Shown piece by piece: positions 13,376 through 24,017 of a stretch of 64,000 nucleotides of DNA (positions are counted from its first letter, which is position 1; each line of letters begins with the position of its first letter). Where the stretch lies: contig OX381716.1 of NCBI GenBank assembly GCA_947462335.1, forward strand, positions 2,600,438 to 2,664,437, read 5' to 3'. Source of the DNA: Harmothoe impar. Lineage: Eukaryota > Annelida > Polychaeta > Phyllodocida > Polynoidae. Position numbers and translations under genes: made by a program. The notes under the pieces are model-generated. The model saw only the letters and a program-made list of their open reading frames with translations. It had not been told where the DNA came from and did not search any database.

Positions 13376-13744
13376 CTACCCATTAACTTCCTCTACTGTA
13401 GCCACTGCCTTAGTTTTGATCCTTTGTACAGGTATGAACATTGCAGGACCAGGATCCACAGTCATTTCTGACCATACCTCAACTGGTTTCAAATTACCAA
13501 CCTTTTCCTTTGTTCGAATGTGAAGCTCTAAATACCAGGAAACCTTTGCTAGAACATGAACCTTTGCTTCTGATTTGATGAATACTTTGTGCAAGATGTA
13601 TTTCTCTACCTTACCTGGTCTGAGATTTGTGTAGGAAGATATTTTACCAAAGTTGTCTGACCAGTGAGCACATATGAGAGCAGAGCGCCTACTCCTGCCT
13701 TTAATGGAGCCAAGGACATGGCCCATGTAATAGAGTGTGTTTGT
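13376..13744 (-). CDS. Coding-like minus-strand terminal exon, mobile-element-associated protein (fragment)
   Basis: An open minus-strand frame ends in TAG at 13,378-13,376. Its last about 120 residues look like real protein: an R-S-x-R-S-A-L-I-CAHW start, then RPGKVEKYILHKV, then KVSWYLELH, then PVEVW, then PGPAMFIPVQRI. From memory, this order (RPG-V..I-H..., V-WY, EVW, PGP-x-FIPVQRI) is a C-terminal module of multi-exon proteins in invertebrate genomes rich in recombinase transposons; I cannot confirm this here. The 5' boundary is uncertain: the frame stays open upstream through the antisense of the RS repeats, but protein-like composition starts near 13,744, where an AG lies (ATGAG/CAAAC). 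Upstream exons were not found, so it is partial or decayed. Confidence 0.45.
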   Translation of the reverse strand, partial: TNTLYYMGHVLGSIKGRSRRSALICAHWSDNFGKISSYTNLRPGKVEKYILHKVFIKSEAKVHVLAKVSWYLELHIRTKEKVGNLKPVEVWSEMTVDPGPAMFIPVQRIKTKAVATVEEVNG

Positions 13745-13752
13745 TTGCTCAT

Positions 13753-16700
13753 ATGAAGGACATAGCACTGAGTGGGACAGATTCCTTCGCGGATGATTCT
13801 GATACTGAGCAGCAGACAGGACATGCAGATGGCTCTCAGTCACGCAGTCCCCGGTCAGGCAGGCAGCAGTCACGCAGTCCTCGGTCACGCAGTCCCCGGT
13901 CAGGCAGGCAGCAGTCACGCAGTCCCCGGTCAGGCAGGCAGCAGTCACGCAGTCCTCGGTCTCGCAGTCCTCGGTCACGCAGTCCCTGGTCAGGCAGGCA
14001 GCAGTCACGCAGTCCCCAGTCAGGCAGGCAGCAGTCACACACCACCAGTAGCAGCAGAGGTAATAGAAACTGAAGTCTGAACTATTATTGGATGATTTGT
14101 ATGTTTGATTAGCTATCACGTTCTAGGGTCAATACTTTCTTCGCTATCTCCTTTAGAAATGCCTGGGTTTTCTTGGAAGTACCAATGGGGAAAGTCAATC
14201 AGAAGACACCTTTAATGTATGCACCATAATTATATTGTTACATTTAAATGATCCAGCTCCTGACATGCAGATGCTGCTCGACAAGATGACAAAGATGCAA
14301 AGTGCGATTGATGAAATGAAGGGCAACCCACAGAAGAAGAAGCCAGCAAAGCTTGAGAAGAAAGTCATAGTAAGTTGTGTATATTGAAAGTTAGCGTAAT
14401 GCCCATTGTGTTTATGGTAAGGTCAATATTTATACTGATGTTCCTCTGATAGTAATTTCATATCAATGTTTAGAAAAGAGTGAATGTTGTCATTCTATTC
14501 ATACTTATATATTTTATATTACTGTAAATTCTAGAAAACTGCTTATTTAAATTAGTTTGCCAATCTTTTGCAATATTCAATTATACTTTTCTCTTTGATA
14601 ATTTCATGTATGAGATCTAATGCGTACACCTATCGATGCCCATTTTAAAACTGTAGATATATTTTTTATTAGAATTATCTACATCGAGGCCACAAAGAGG
14701 GTATGCGTGAAAAAGGACTGACTTGGACCTTTGGAAAGGGCAAGCGGTGAGTTGGTGACCTGCTTCAATGATGTTTTATCAAATATATCAAATACATAGT
14801 CGATTTTTCCAGTTTACAAGTTGTGTTATTCCCCTTGCAATATTATTCAATATTGATACAATGTTAATGTTATCATGATAGAGGGCTCTTTGGTCTTTCC
14901 ACTGTAATGTTTACCTAATATCTGTGATGTATTTCTTCAATAGATATACAACGGTCTTTTTTCTTTCCAGATGCACAGATTCAGATAACATTGAGTTAAC
15001 GAAGTATATTGAGGAGTATATAAGGGGCGTTTCTAAGACTGCTGCAGACTCAATACAGATAGTTGGTAAGTTCAATCTTTGTAAACTTTATTTGAAGTTT
15101 TCTAAGTATTTACATTCTTTATATTTTAGAAAGGATCAATAAAGAGTGTTTGTGTTAAACATCCATGAAGGTTTTTATTTAATCCATCTACCGTACCTTC
15201 GCAATAAAGCGCCTGGTCTTGAATAAGCGCCGGTCTTGAATAAGCACCGGGGTGTAGGGGCTTCCAAATACTTCTTAAGCACTAAAATCTTGATCTTGAA
15301 TAAGCGCCTGTCTTGTATAAGCGCCTGGGTAAGAGCCCCTTCAAATTGAAGAGCGCCCCGGCGCTTAATCGCGACGGTACGGTATTTCTCTGTTAGAACA
15401 TTATTGTAATTCAAAACCTATAACACCTGGTGATCTTTTCAATAGATATTTTTTATAAGATTGAATACGGTTTTAGCACACTTATTCCAGCTTGCAGCAA
15501 ATGTTCAAAATGGCTTTCGATTGTGTGGTGTTCACTGGGTATTATAAAATGGTTGGCCGTGCGTTATAGCATGAGAGAAGTCATGGGCCGTTCGTTATAG
15601 TGCAACAGTGCATGGTCGGAATTTCCGAGATCGTGGACACCAGAGATTTGCTTGAGAGGGGTGCAAATCTTATTTGGAAATAGTGCACTTACCGGTGGTG
15701 GCATGCTATGGTTCCCAAGGTTCGATCTGGTGCATTTTGGGTCCATATATGTGCTTTATATCGTTAGAAATGTAGATATTCATCTTGCAAGTATGAAACA
15801 GCTGATCTGGCCTTGTTGTGAAACTGTTTGGCGGCCTTGACCCTAGGATGTAACCTGCGCTGTGATTGGGTGACACTGAGTAGAGGTACTGCCACCTGAC
15901 GGCCTGCTGTGACACTACTCTCATTGGTTGTACATGTAATATCTTTTTTTATATACTTTCTTTTGGGCTTGATAACTATGTGAAGAAAAGAAGGATATGG
16001 GCATATGTGGTATCAAATTAAAGCTTACATTGCCAGGAACAAGAAAAATGGCATACCGGTTGTTTCTAAAAAGTGGGAACATGAGTATGAATTTTTTTGA
16101 TAGGAAAATATTATTTTTCCTTTTTTTTTGGACATAGAAAATCTATAGAACTAGTGGAGGGATATGGGCATATGTGGTATCAAATTAAAGCTTACATTGC
16201 CAGGAACAAGAAAAATGGCATACCGGTTGTTTCTAAAAAGTGGGAACATGAGTATGAATTTTTTTGATAGGAAAATATTATTTTTCCTTTTTTTTTGGAC
16301 ATAGAAAATCTATAGAACTAGTGGAGGGATATGGGCATATGTGGTATCAAATTAAAGCTTACATTGCCAGGAACAAGAAAAATGGCATACCGGTTGTTTC
16401 TAAAAAGTGGGAACATGAGTATGAATTTTTTTGATAGGAAAATATTATTTTTCCTTTTTTTTTGGACATAGAAAATCTATAGAACTAGTGGAGGGATATG
16501 GGCATATGTGGTATCAAATTAAAGCTTACATTGCCAGGAACAAGAAAAACGACATGCCGGTTGTTTCTAAAAAGTGGGAACGTGATTGTGATTTTTTTTT
16601 ATAGGAAATTATTATTATTAATTTTTTTTTTGATATATGGTATCAAATTAAAGCTTACATTGACAAGAACAAGTCTATTTTTCAATAACAACAGTATTTA

Positions 16701-19700
16701 TTATGAAGAACAGTATTTTCAATAAATTACTACAAGACACATATGCTAAGGCCTAAAAAAACATTTTCTCAATTTTAGAGGAAATTTATGACATTTTTGT
16801 TTTTGGCCATTTTACCGGAACACAATGCACACACTATTGATGATCATGTATAAATCATTTGGCCCTACAATCAAATTGGGGAATAATATATATCCTGGTT
16901 GATCTCAATTTATATTAATTATTTGGTGAATGAGATGTTGATCGTAGAGTTATTGAACACAACATTGTTGAACATGGACCTGGTCACATCCATGCTGTTG
17001 CTTGTGCAGCTTGTCCTGGCAATGGTAATCTGGGAACTTGGGGGTGTTGTCTCCTCCTCTTCAATGTCCCCAGAAGTAGACACGGGTACCACTTCACTGT
17101 GACCAGAAGTGGCCGCTGTTAGTACATGGGACATTTCTTTACGGACAGCCATGCTCGGACCTCGCGAGTACCGCTCTATACTTTCCACATTTTGATGCCC
17201 TGTTACTGCCTTAATGTCATTAGACTGCATGCCTGCGTGCCTGAGGGTTGTGACACAGGTTACACGCAGACTGTGGTTGGTGTAGATAACATCAAGTTTT
17301 GCAGCCGCAGAAATGGTAGGCATTAATTTCCCAATAGCATTTACACCCAATACCTTGTTCTCATACCATGTCTCAGAATCTTCCCACTTGTCTTCTTTGG
17401 ACCTTTGAAACAGGTTTTCACGTTGAGGGTTTAGCTTACTGAGGTAGAGCTTTAGTGATTTAACAGGGCATTGGTCTGTGCCTGTAGCGAACATGATTTG
17501 ATCATGCTCATCTGTGTTTGCAGAAGTTGATTGGTGATTTTTTTCCAAGGGATTGTGGTCAAGAGTAGCATACTCCACTCCGTCATCTTCCCTGAAGACA
17601 ATCTGATCCTTGAGAAGATCATGTAGACCTTCTCGGCCTCTACGACCCATGTGCAAAACAACTTCAATAAAAACCTTTCGCTGCAATGCCAATGGATTAT
17701 CAACCGACACAGCCCCAGACTGGTATATCTGAGCCATATGTGCCTTGCTTATTGGGGGATAGGGTTTTGACTTGTCAAGCCCTTTTTTCTTGAGATTTTT
17801 TACTTGACCAGTGAGTACATTATTGGCATCTAAAAAAAGAATGTCCTTGAGAATGTTGATGGTCAGGCTATGTGGAGGCATGGTGAGGTGACGGTGAATT
17901 GCTGCCCTGATTGAAAGCAAACTGGATTTGGAGTACTCCTTGCCATCCTGGCATCTCACTTCTGCATAGAATTGCCTCAGCTGTTGTGCCAGGACATCCG
18001 CTTGCTGGATCTCGAAGTTTGCGAACAGTCCCTTTTCCACAAGCCATGCTGAGGGGAAAAACAAAACACCTAAATATCTGTTATTTGTTTCTAGACATTG
18101 TCATATCATAACACATTGATATTAAATATGTTGGCCTACAGATATTTACATAGTGACACCAGTTCAAAGGGAACACACAAATATATATTTTTCGATTTTC
18201 CCTCTGTATTTAGATTAATAGAAAACTTTAAAGTAGAACTCACCTCTGAATACTGAGACACCCCATTTGGTCTGGAAGTGAGTCTTTTCACTTTTTGAAG
18301 CATGTGCCAGTTTGGCTATGTCATCTTCAGACTGTGCAACGAACCTTGACTTGGCTGGCCTCACCTGAGGCTCAGGTAATGGTACTGGTACAGCTGCTAT
18401 TGGTTCTTCAGTGACTTGTGGAAGTGGCACTGGGAGTGGGGACAGTGCTGGCAGTTCCATGTCCATGACATCTGTAAACCAGTCACTGCTAGTCCCATCT
18501 CTGATGTGAGTCAATTGCATCTTAAGCAACTGGTCTACAGTGCCATCATCCACATTCCTAACAATGAAGGCATTATATCCCAAGTTGCTGTGGATACTCT
18601 CTATGACTCCCACATACTTCTTACCATATTTGTCTACATAAACCAGCTCATTTAAGTCAAAATCATGAGGAGGAGAAAAAGCAGACGTAGCCATGCTTCT
18701 ATGTTGATAAACAGCACCCTCCAAGCAGATTTCTACTACTGAAATCCTCCCATTATATACTAAACATCTGCCTGGAGATCAAAAGAACTTCACTCTCCGA
18801 GCCAGAGTCTCAATGCTCTGTGCCATTGAAGTCATAGTAAGACTCAGGCAGGAGATTTCAGAGCGTCCATTGTCAGAGCCAATCACAGCACAGCTTACAT
18901 ACTGCTTTGGCTGCACCCTCAAGGCCGACCAAACCAGTTGACCTTTGACCATCACACAAGCAAATCATGACGAGATAAAGTGAGTTTATTGTTGTTTCTT
19001 TGGTATTTTATGCTTTGTGTGCTCAAACCTTTTTATAAAGACAATAGAAAACTCGTTCTTGACATCTTGAGTGTCTGTTGGCCTATAACACACTCTGGTC
19101 CCGGGCCTTATAAAGGCCCGACACCATCGTGCGTTATAGGCCAACAGACACTCTCGATGTCAAGAACATCGTTTTCTATTCTCTAAGTAATATAATGCAT
19201 TGTTAACATCATGAACATCATAAAACATATACAAGAACTCAGAATATGTATTTGATTGTTATCAGCCTGATGGAATTTTCTTAAATTTTACAGCTGCTGC
19301 AGGTAGATACTTCCGCACACAGTCAGATGCATCCAAACGAGATAGACCAACACACAACAAGAAGTCAAAGGAGTACCAAAGGAGAAAGCAGGTGAGAACA
19401 TGGTGTAATGGTATAGAAATGCTAGGTTAATTCTCGTTCTCATGTAGTTGACATATACCGAAAACTAATACTATTTGTTTTTGCAACAGAAACTGATTTT
19501 TGAATAGAACATCATATCGCATCAATTCTGTTTTATGTGCTGTATATTCGAGAACCACTAATGAGAAATTGTGTTCCTTTTTCAGAAGGCAACTCAGCGG
19601 GAAACAGCCTGCAATGCCAAGACTTCCTACTCACCTTCTAAGAAGAAGAAGGTTCTGGCTGCCCTGAAATGGGAGAACATGAGCAGCGAGGAAGAGGATG

Positions 19701-19912
19701 AAAACACAGACAACCACCATACTATGGTGGTGCATCCCCTCAGATGGGAATCTGACGAGTTCGCCAGGACAAAAAAGGAGTTGGACATAAAGTATATGGA
19801 GGTGGGGAAGGCAAAGTCGACAAGACAGTTGTTCAAAAGAAGACGGGGTGCTCCCTCTCTACGAACAGCGCCGGCCCTGCCAACTGATCTTCAGTGGATT
19901 CTTCAGAACTAA
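13753..19912 (+). CDS. Six-exon gene, RS-repeat protein of a recombinase-bearing element (337 aa)
   Basis: Exons 13753-14059, 14257-14369, 14673-14746, 14971-15065, 19294-19391 and 19586-19912. All introns are GT-AG with phases that close exactly (1,014 nt, 338 codons including TAA). Residues 1-30 are acidic. Residues about 30-95 are RS repeats (SRSPRSGRQQ type) encoded by a minisatellite. Exon 2 gives a short amphipathic stretch (LLDKMTKMQSAIDEM) and a Lys patch. Exons 3-5 give small charged segments (GLTWTFGKGKR; YFRTQSDASKRDRP). Exon 6 has KKKK, an acidic SSEEEDEN and a C-terminal RWESDEF...RRRGAPSLR...LPTDLQW block (from about residue 282). A WESD-to-PSxR tail of this kind is, from memory, frequent in proteins accompanying DUF3504/Crypton-like genes. 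Intron 4 contains the minus-strand recombinase. Probable role: accessory or nucleic-acid-binding protein of the same element; unproven. Poly(A) signal at 20,138. Confidence 0.72.
13838..14042 (+). repeat. RS-coding minisatellite, 15/30-bp units
   Basis: Units of GTCACGCAGTCCCCGGTC and AGGCAGGCAGCA (30 bp), with 15-bp GTCACGCAGTCCTCG insertions. Lengths are multiples of three, so array changes keep frame and lengthen the RS domain of the plus-strand gene. Confidence 0.9.
15189..15384. mobile_element. MITE with TACCGTACC terminal inverted repeats and TA ends
   Basis: The left end TACCGTACCTTCGCAATAAA is matched by the inverse of the right end (TTAATCGCGACGGTACGGTA), about 25 bp with few mismatches. 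The interior has repeated AATAAGCGCC motifs. If the outer TA is the target duplication, this is Tc1/mariner-like and non-autonomous. It lies in intron 4 of the plus-strand gene. TA duplication is suggested, not proven. Confidence 0.7.
15993..16660. repeat. 167-bp satellite, about 4 copies
   Basis: Copies start GGATATGGGCATATG at 15,993, 16,160, 16,327 and 16,494 (exact 167-base spacing). The first three are essentially identical and the fourth is diverged. A partial unit (TATCAAATTAAAGCTTACAT) ends the array near 16,660. A weak relative (ATATGGGCATATTTGGTACC) occurs at 58,068. It lies in intron 4, downstream of the recombinase poly(A) signal. Confidence 0.93.
16697..16702 (-). terminator. AATAAA poly(A) signal of the recombinase gene
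   Basis: TTTATT on the plus strand, that is AATAAA on the minus strand, 217 bases after the recombinase stop codon. First good signal downstream. Confidence 0.5.
16919..18694 (-). CDS. Tyrosine recombinase, DUF3504/Crypton-type (526 aa, two exons)
   Basis: DNA strand-exchange enzyme of the tyrosine recombinase class, expected to move the element. Exon 1 is 18694-18244 and exon 2 is 18048-16919. The intron (18243-18049) is GT-AG and the codon split across it restores frame. The chosen ATG at 18,694 has A at -3 and G at +4; the longer open frame upstream begins with TTG. Residues 13-65 look like a small SH3/tudor-like barrel (VYVDKYGKKYVGVIESI). Residues 80-112 are Pro-rich. Residues 117-200 form the helical core-binding part (QTKWGVSVFRAWL; YSKSSLLSIRAAIHRHL). 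The catalytic set is complete: R287 (RGRE), H429-x-x-R432 (HSLR), H455 (TGH), Y464 (IERY). The tail ends in a FNNSTINISF-type beta motif. DUF3504 relatives include domesticated vertebrate genes (KIAA1958, QRICH1, ZMYM). Intact, so possibly active; nested in intron 4 of the plus-strand gene. Confidence 0.88.
19042..19182. repeat. Foldback hairpin 1, about 68-bp arms centred on CCTTATAAAGG
   Basis: The left arm (AATAGAAAACTCGTTCTTGA...TGTTGGCCTATAACACAC) is the near-complete inverse of the right arm (GTTATAGGCCAACAGACACT...GAACATCGTTTTCTATT), with only a few mismatches and a 2-nt gap. The centre GGGCCTTATAAAGGCCC is itself palindromic. It lies 350-490 bp upstream of the recombinase start, inside the same intron. 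Foldback MITE, hairpin RNA source or regulatory structure. Confidence 0.9.
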
Positions 19913-20137
19913 AGGACTATCATACCTAGACCCGGTGAAATGGGGCAGGAGCCTTGTATGATTTTGTACATATATCTAATATATATAATTTATAAAGATG
20001 GATCTATACTGTGTTTATCATATAAACTTTTCATGGCATGCTCCTTGAATATAATTGGCTTCCAATGTATGAGATCAAAGGAGAGAGCACTTGTGATAAA
20101 TGTGTGCAAAAGAAATGGACTGAGGGTAGTAATTATC

Positions 20138-20143
20138 AATAAA
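20138..20143 (+). terminator. AATAAA poly(A) signal of the six-exon gene
   Basis: AATAAA 226 bases after the TAA stop at 19,912; no earlier canonical signal seen. Confidence 0.55.
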
Positions 20144-20511
20144 TTGCTGCTGTAGCCATGGAACTATACAATATCTGAGGAGCAACAAGAGTATCATATT
20201 GATTATAGCTATGGTCAGTCACACATTACGGACACTAGATAATGTTCTAAATTATTACATAGTTGTTAAATCTGTTATTTATTTATAAGCGTATTTAGGG
20301 TGTGGGGTGGCATTGTACTTACTCTCTCTTCACTACTGCAAGCTGTTAGCTAGAGTATCCTCAAAATGATTCATGGCTGCCTTAATGTAAACTTCTGCAT
20401 GTATTGAAATGTATCAGAATTGTAACATAATTTGGATAAATATGCGTTGTCATAGATTGATAGTTTTCTGAATATTGTCACTTTCAGTGAAAGCCATTTT
20501 CATGACCACTA

Positions 20512-20830
20512 CCAGCCCATTCTCACATCCACTACCAACCCATTCTCACATCCACTACCTGCCCATTCTCACATCCACTACCTGCCCATTCTCACATCCA
20601 CTACCAGCCCATTCTCACATCCACTACCAACCCATTCTCACATCCATTACCAGCCCATTCTCACATCCACTACCGGCCCATTCCCCTAATGGGCATTCTC
20701 ACATCCACTACCAGCCCATTCTCACATCCACTACCTGCCCATTCTCTTATCCACTACCTGCCCATTCTCACATCCACTACCAGCCCATTCTCACATCCGA
20801 TACCTGCCTATTCTCACAATCACTATCTGC
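20512..20830 (+). repeat. 23-bp tandem array, forward orientation
   Basis: About fourteen copies of CCCATTCTCACATCCACTACC plus 2 variable bases. A 23-base unit cycles through all three frames and gives a spurious 276-codon open frame with a 23-residue period. Confidence 0.93.
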
Positions 20831-20924
20831 TTATTCTGATGCCTCACAGGGGTCAGAATGTGCCAAGTGTGGAAATCAAAATAGGCTAGGTGCGTATGTT
20901 AGCATGAGCCCAATTTCGATGTCA

Positions 20925-21250
20925 GACTTGCCTAGGTTTGGATGTCAGACTTGCCTAGGTTTGGATGTCAGAATGGGCCATGTTTGGATGTCAGAATGGG
21001 CCAGGTTTGGAAGTCAGAATGGGCCATGTTTGGAGGTCAGAATGAGCCAGGTTTGGATGTCAGAATGGGCCAGGTTTGGATGTCAGAATGGGCCAGGTTT
21101 GGATGCTGGTCAGGTTTGGATGTTAGTTTTGGCTAGGTTTGGATGTCAGAATGGGCCAGGTTTGGATGTCAGAATGGGTCGGATTTGGATGTCAGAATGG
21201 ACCAAGTTAGGATGTCAGCATGGGTCAGATTGGGATGTCAGAATGGGCCA
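20925..21250 (-). repeat. 23-bp tandem array, inverted orientation
   Basis: About fourteen copies of GGTTTGGATGTCAGAATGGG plus CCA. The reverse complement (GCCCATTCTGACATCCAAACC) matches the upstream array unit at most positions, so the two arrays are inverted copies of one repeat separated by about 95 bases and could form a long hairpin. Confidence 0.88.
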
Positions 21251-21429
21251 GGCTTTGGCAGTGATTTGTCACGCTGGGAGCAGTGGATACAGCATGCAAA
21301 AGTAGAGGAAACTCCTGTTGTGTCTTTATAATCTATTTAATGGTTGACTTTGATGTACTGACTAGTTGTTGTTTTGTGTACATACAAGGAATAAAATATG
21401 AAAATGAATTTGCAGTGTGTTGTTATTGA

Positions 21430-21960
21430 TATTGATAATTTCATCAATTTTAAGCAAACCATCAACTGAGGGTTTAATCAAATTTCTACAACTTTAAGCA
21501 AATCGTCATATCAGGGTTTGATCAAATTTCTGCAGCTTTAAGCAGACATCCAAGTCATGGATTAATCAGCTTTCTGCTACTTTAAGCAGGGCTAAAAGCC
21601 AAAGTTTGATCAACTTTCAGCAACTTTACGCAAATATCCAAGTCATGGATTAATCAGCTTTCTGCTACTTTAAGCAGGGCTAAAAGTCCGAGTTTGATCA
21701 ATTTCAGCAACTTTCAGCAAACCTCCAAGTCATGGATTGATCGGCTTTCTGCTACTTTAAGCAGGGCTAAAAGCCCGAATTTGATCAACTTTCGACAACT
21801 TTTATAACGGCCATTCAGCGCGCCACAACCTGCTTAAAGTTGCAGGAAAATCCAGGTTTTTGCTAATTTAGTCTTTGCTGACAAGTTTGCTTAAATGTGC
21901 TTAAAGTTGGTTTAAGTTGACTAATCTCAGACATTAAGCAACTTTAAGCAAAGCATAAAG
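21430..21960. repeat. 88-bp tandem repeat with GCAACTTTAAGC motifs
   Basis: CAAGTCATGGATTAATCAGC...TACTTTAAGCAGGGCTAAAAG recurs at 21,551, 21,639 and 21,726 (about 88-base period). Flanks carry AACTTTAAGCAA motifs shared with 11,515-11,815. It ends about 210 bases before the copy B junction. Confidence 0.85.
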
Positions 21961-24017
21961 CTGTCAATATTAGACGGATTGTGCAGTGCTTGTTTTTTTG
22001 AGTGTCATGTTTAGGTACTTAACTCCCATAGCAGGCTTACAGGAAACAGCCAAGATTTGGATGAATTCTTGCTTCTAGTATCCAGGCAGTACAGTTTAAA
22101 TTTGAGTATTGCAAAAGTGACTGACTGAGATGTGCTTTACAAATCAGGCCACTGCTAAAATGTCTCGTACTCTGAATACAACATACTAGCTTTAGCTGAG
22201 AAATACGTTTGACATGTTGAATGCAATTCTAATAGAAGTAGGTTTATGTACAGGCCAGCCTTTACATGCCTGCAGGAGAGGGAGGGGAGGGGCTAGGGGA
22301 GGAATGACAAATACCCACACTCACACATATGAGACTCACTGACTGATATTAGCAATCAGACTAATAAGGAAGACCCATCATGACCTGGGAGGTTGCCATA
22401 ACAACCATCTCAACAACCACCCACCATGATCGGAATGGCCGGAAACAGGCATCTAGAATTCTGCACGGCACAATATCTGTTAATGTCCTCTCGTTTGGAT
22501 GCTCTGCAAGCATAGCCTCTTGATGTGGTGCTCCTTCTGTGGTGACCAAAAGGGTTCTCTGTGGGCTTTAAATATCTAGCATGGGCATCAGGCTGCTAGG
22601 AGATTCTATCAAATCCAAGACATATTTTTTGATCTACTTTATCTATCAGTGATTGTGCTGGCTGTATCAGTACAGAGATGTTAAACACCTAAACCAGTGG
22701 TGGCATGTCTCTTTACAGAATGTATGTTATTCTCCAAGGACAATTCAATTATTTACACATTTAGATTAAAGCCCTGGGAAGTCACTTCTAAAGCCCTCTG
22801 AGAATCATACTTTGGCTTAATGTAATGAACCCTTTGGTATTATGAATAGGGGTTTACCATCCCACAAACCCGTCTCCAGACTCCTTTAAGTGACAACGAA
22901 GCTGGTCTACTAGATGGAGTTGTCAGATAGAAGACCTACTTGGCATGTACCAGCCCAAAACCTGACATTTGCCAGCTCCTGATTCTGTATGTTGGATGGT
23001 AACCTTATAGGTTAGACAACATTTAACTTGTTTATTTTAATGTCTGGAGACTGTGGTAGTTCCCAGAGCCTTCCTTTAGAAGAGAGTATGGGAACAAGAG
23101 TCCTGTGAACTTATACATATTTAAGGGAGTGTTTATTTTGTGACAACAGAGGGGGTGGGTTGGTGGATTATTGCATGTGCATGTTTACACTTTTTGTTGG
23201 TCACCCACTTGGGAGGGGTCTTCATTTTTTTGGCCCCCCCCCCCTAAGATTGAGTGCGGCCAACCCCTTAGACCTATGGTAGCGTGCTGTTTTTTTCTCT
23301 AAAAAGGGGTGCATTTTTTTCAGTCCCCCCTCAAAAGGGGATCTGAATTTCTTTGGTCCCCCCTTTAGGGGACCCACATTTTTTTGGTACACCCCAAAAT
23401 CCACCAACCTTCCCATGATGTTAATAAATGACCAGTCCCTTAGGATATACCTTAAGAGTAAAATTTGGTTTCATTCCCACAAATTCCGTGAAAATTTGCA
23501 CACAGCGAAAAAGGTTAAAACCACATTGAAAACCCACATCTACAGTTAGGGTAGGACTGCCAACAATGGATGTCAGCTTGTGTAAAATTGGTAGTTGCCT
23601 TTGTCCCAGGAAGGGGCAGTTCTGAATGACAAAACAAAGATCACATAATCCGCCATAGAAGAGTCATAGAACTGGGCTTTTAAGGATCATGATGGCAGAA
23701 TGGATACCAATCTCTGTCCTGTCTATGAAAAAGATACTATGGAAGGTACTTTTTGATTAATCATAGTCTCCAGCATTGTTGTCCTTGATTCTTATAGTGA
23801 CCGCCGAGAATGTGAAGCTATGGATATCCCTTATCCTCAAGGTCCCTCAGTTTTAGACACAAGACTGATTCTGAACTTAGTTGTATTATGTCGACCCCAA
23901 GTGCAGACATTATGGAAAGCTATTTGTATGTGAGGGAGAAGTAAGTAGGCATGATACATCAATCCGTGGTGACTGTGTTGGTATATTGTGATGACAAATG
24001 GTGCCTTAAAGCTGTCC

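Noticed and set aside
13836..14119. Cys-rich minus-strand repeat protein
   Set aside because: Antisense shadow of the RS-coding minisatellite; the plus frame has spliced neighbours in phase.
20475..21305. 276-codon plus frame
   Set aside because: Produced by 23-bp arrays cycling through three frames; 23-residue periodicity, no independent coding signal.
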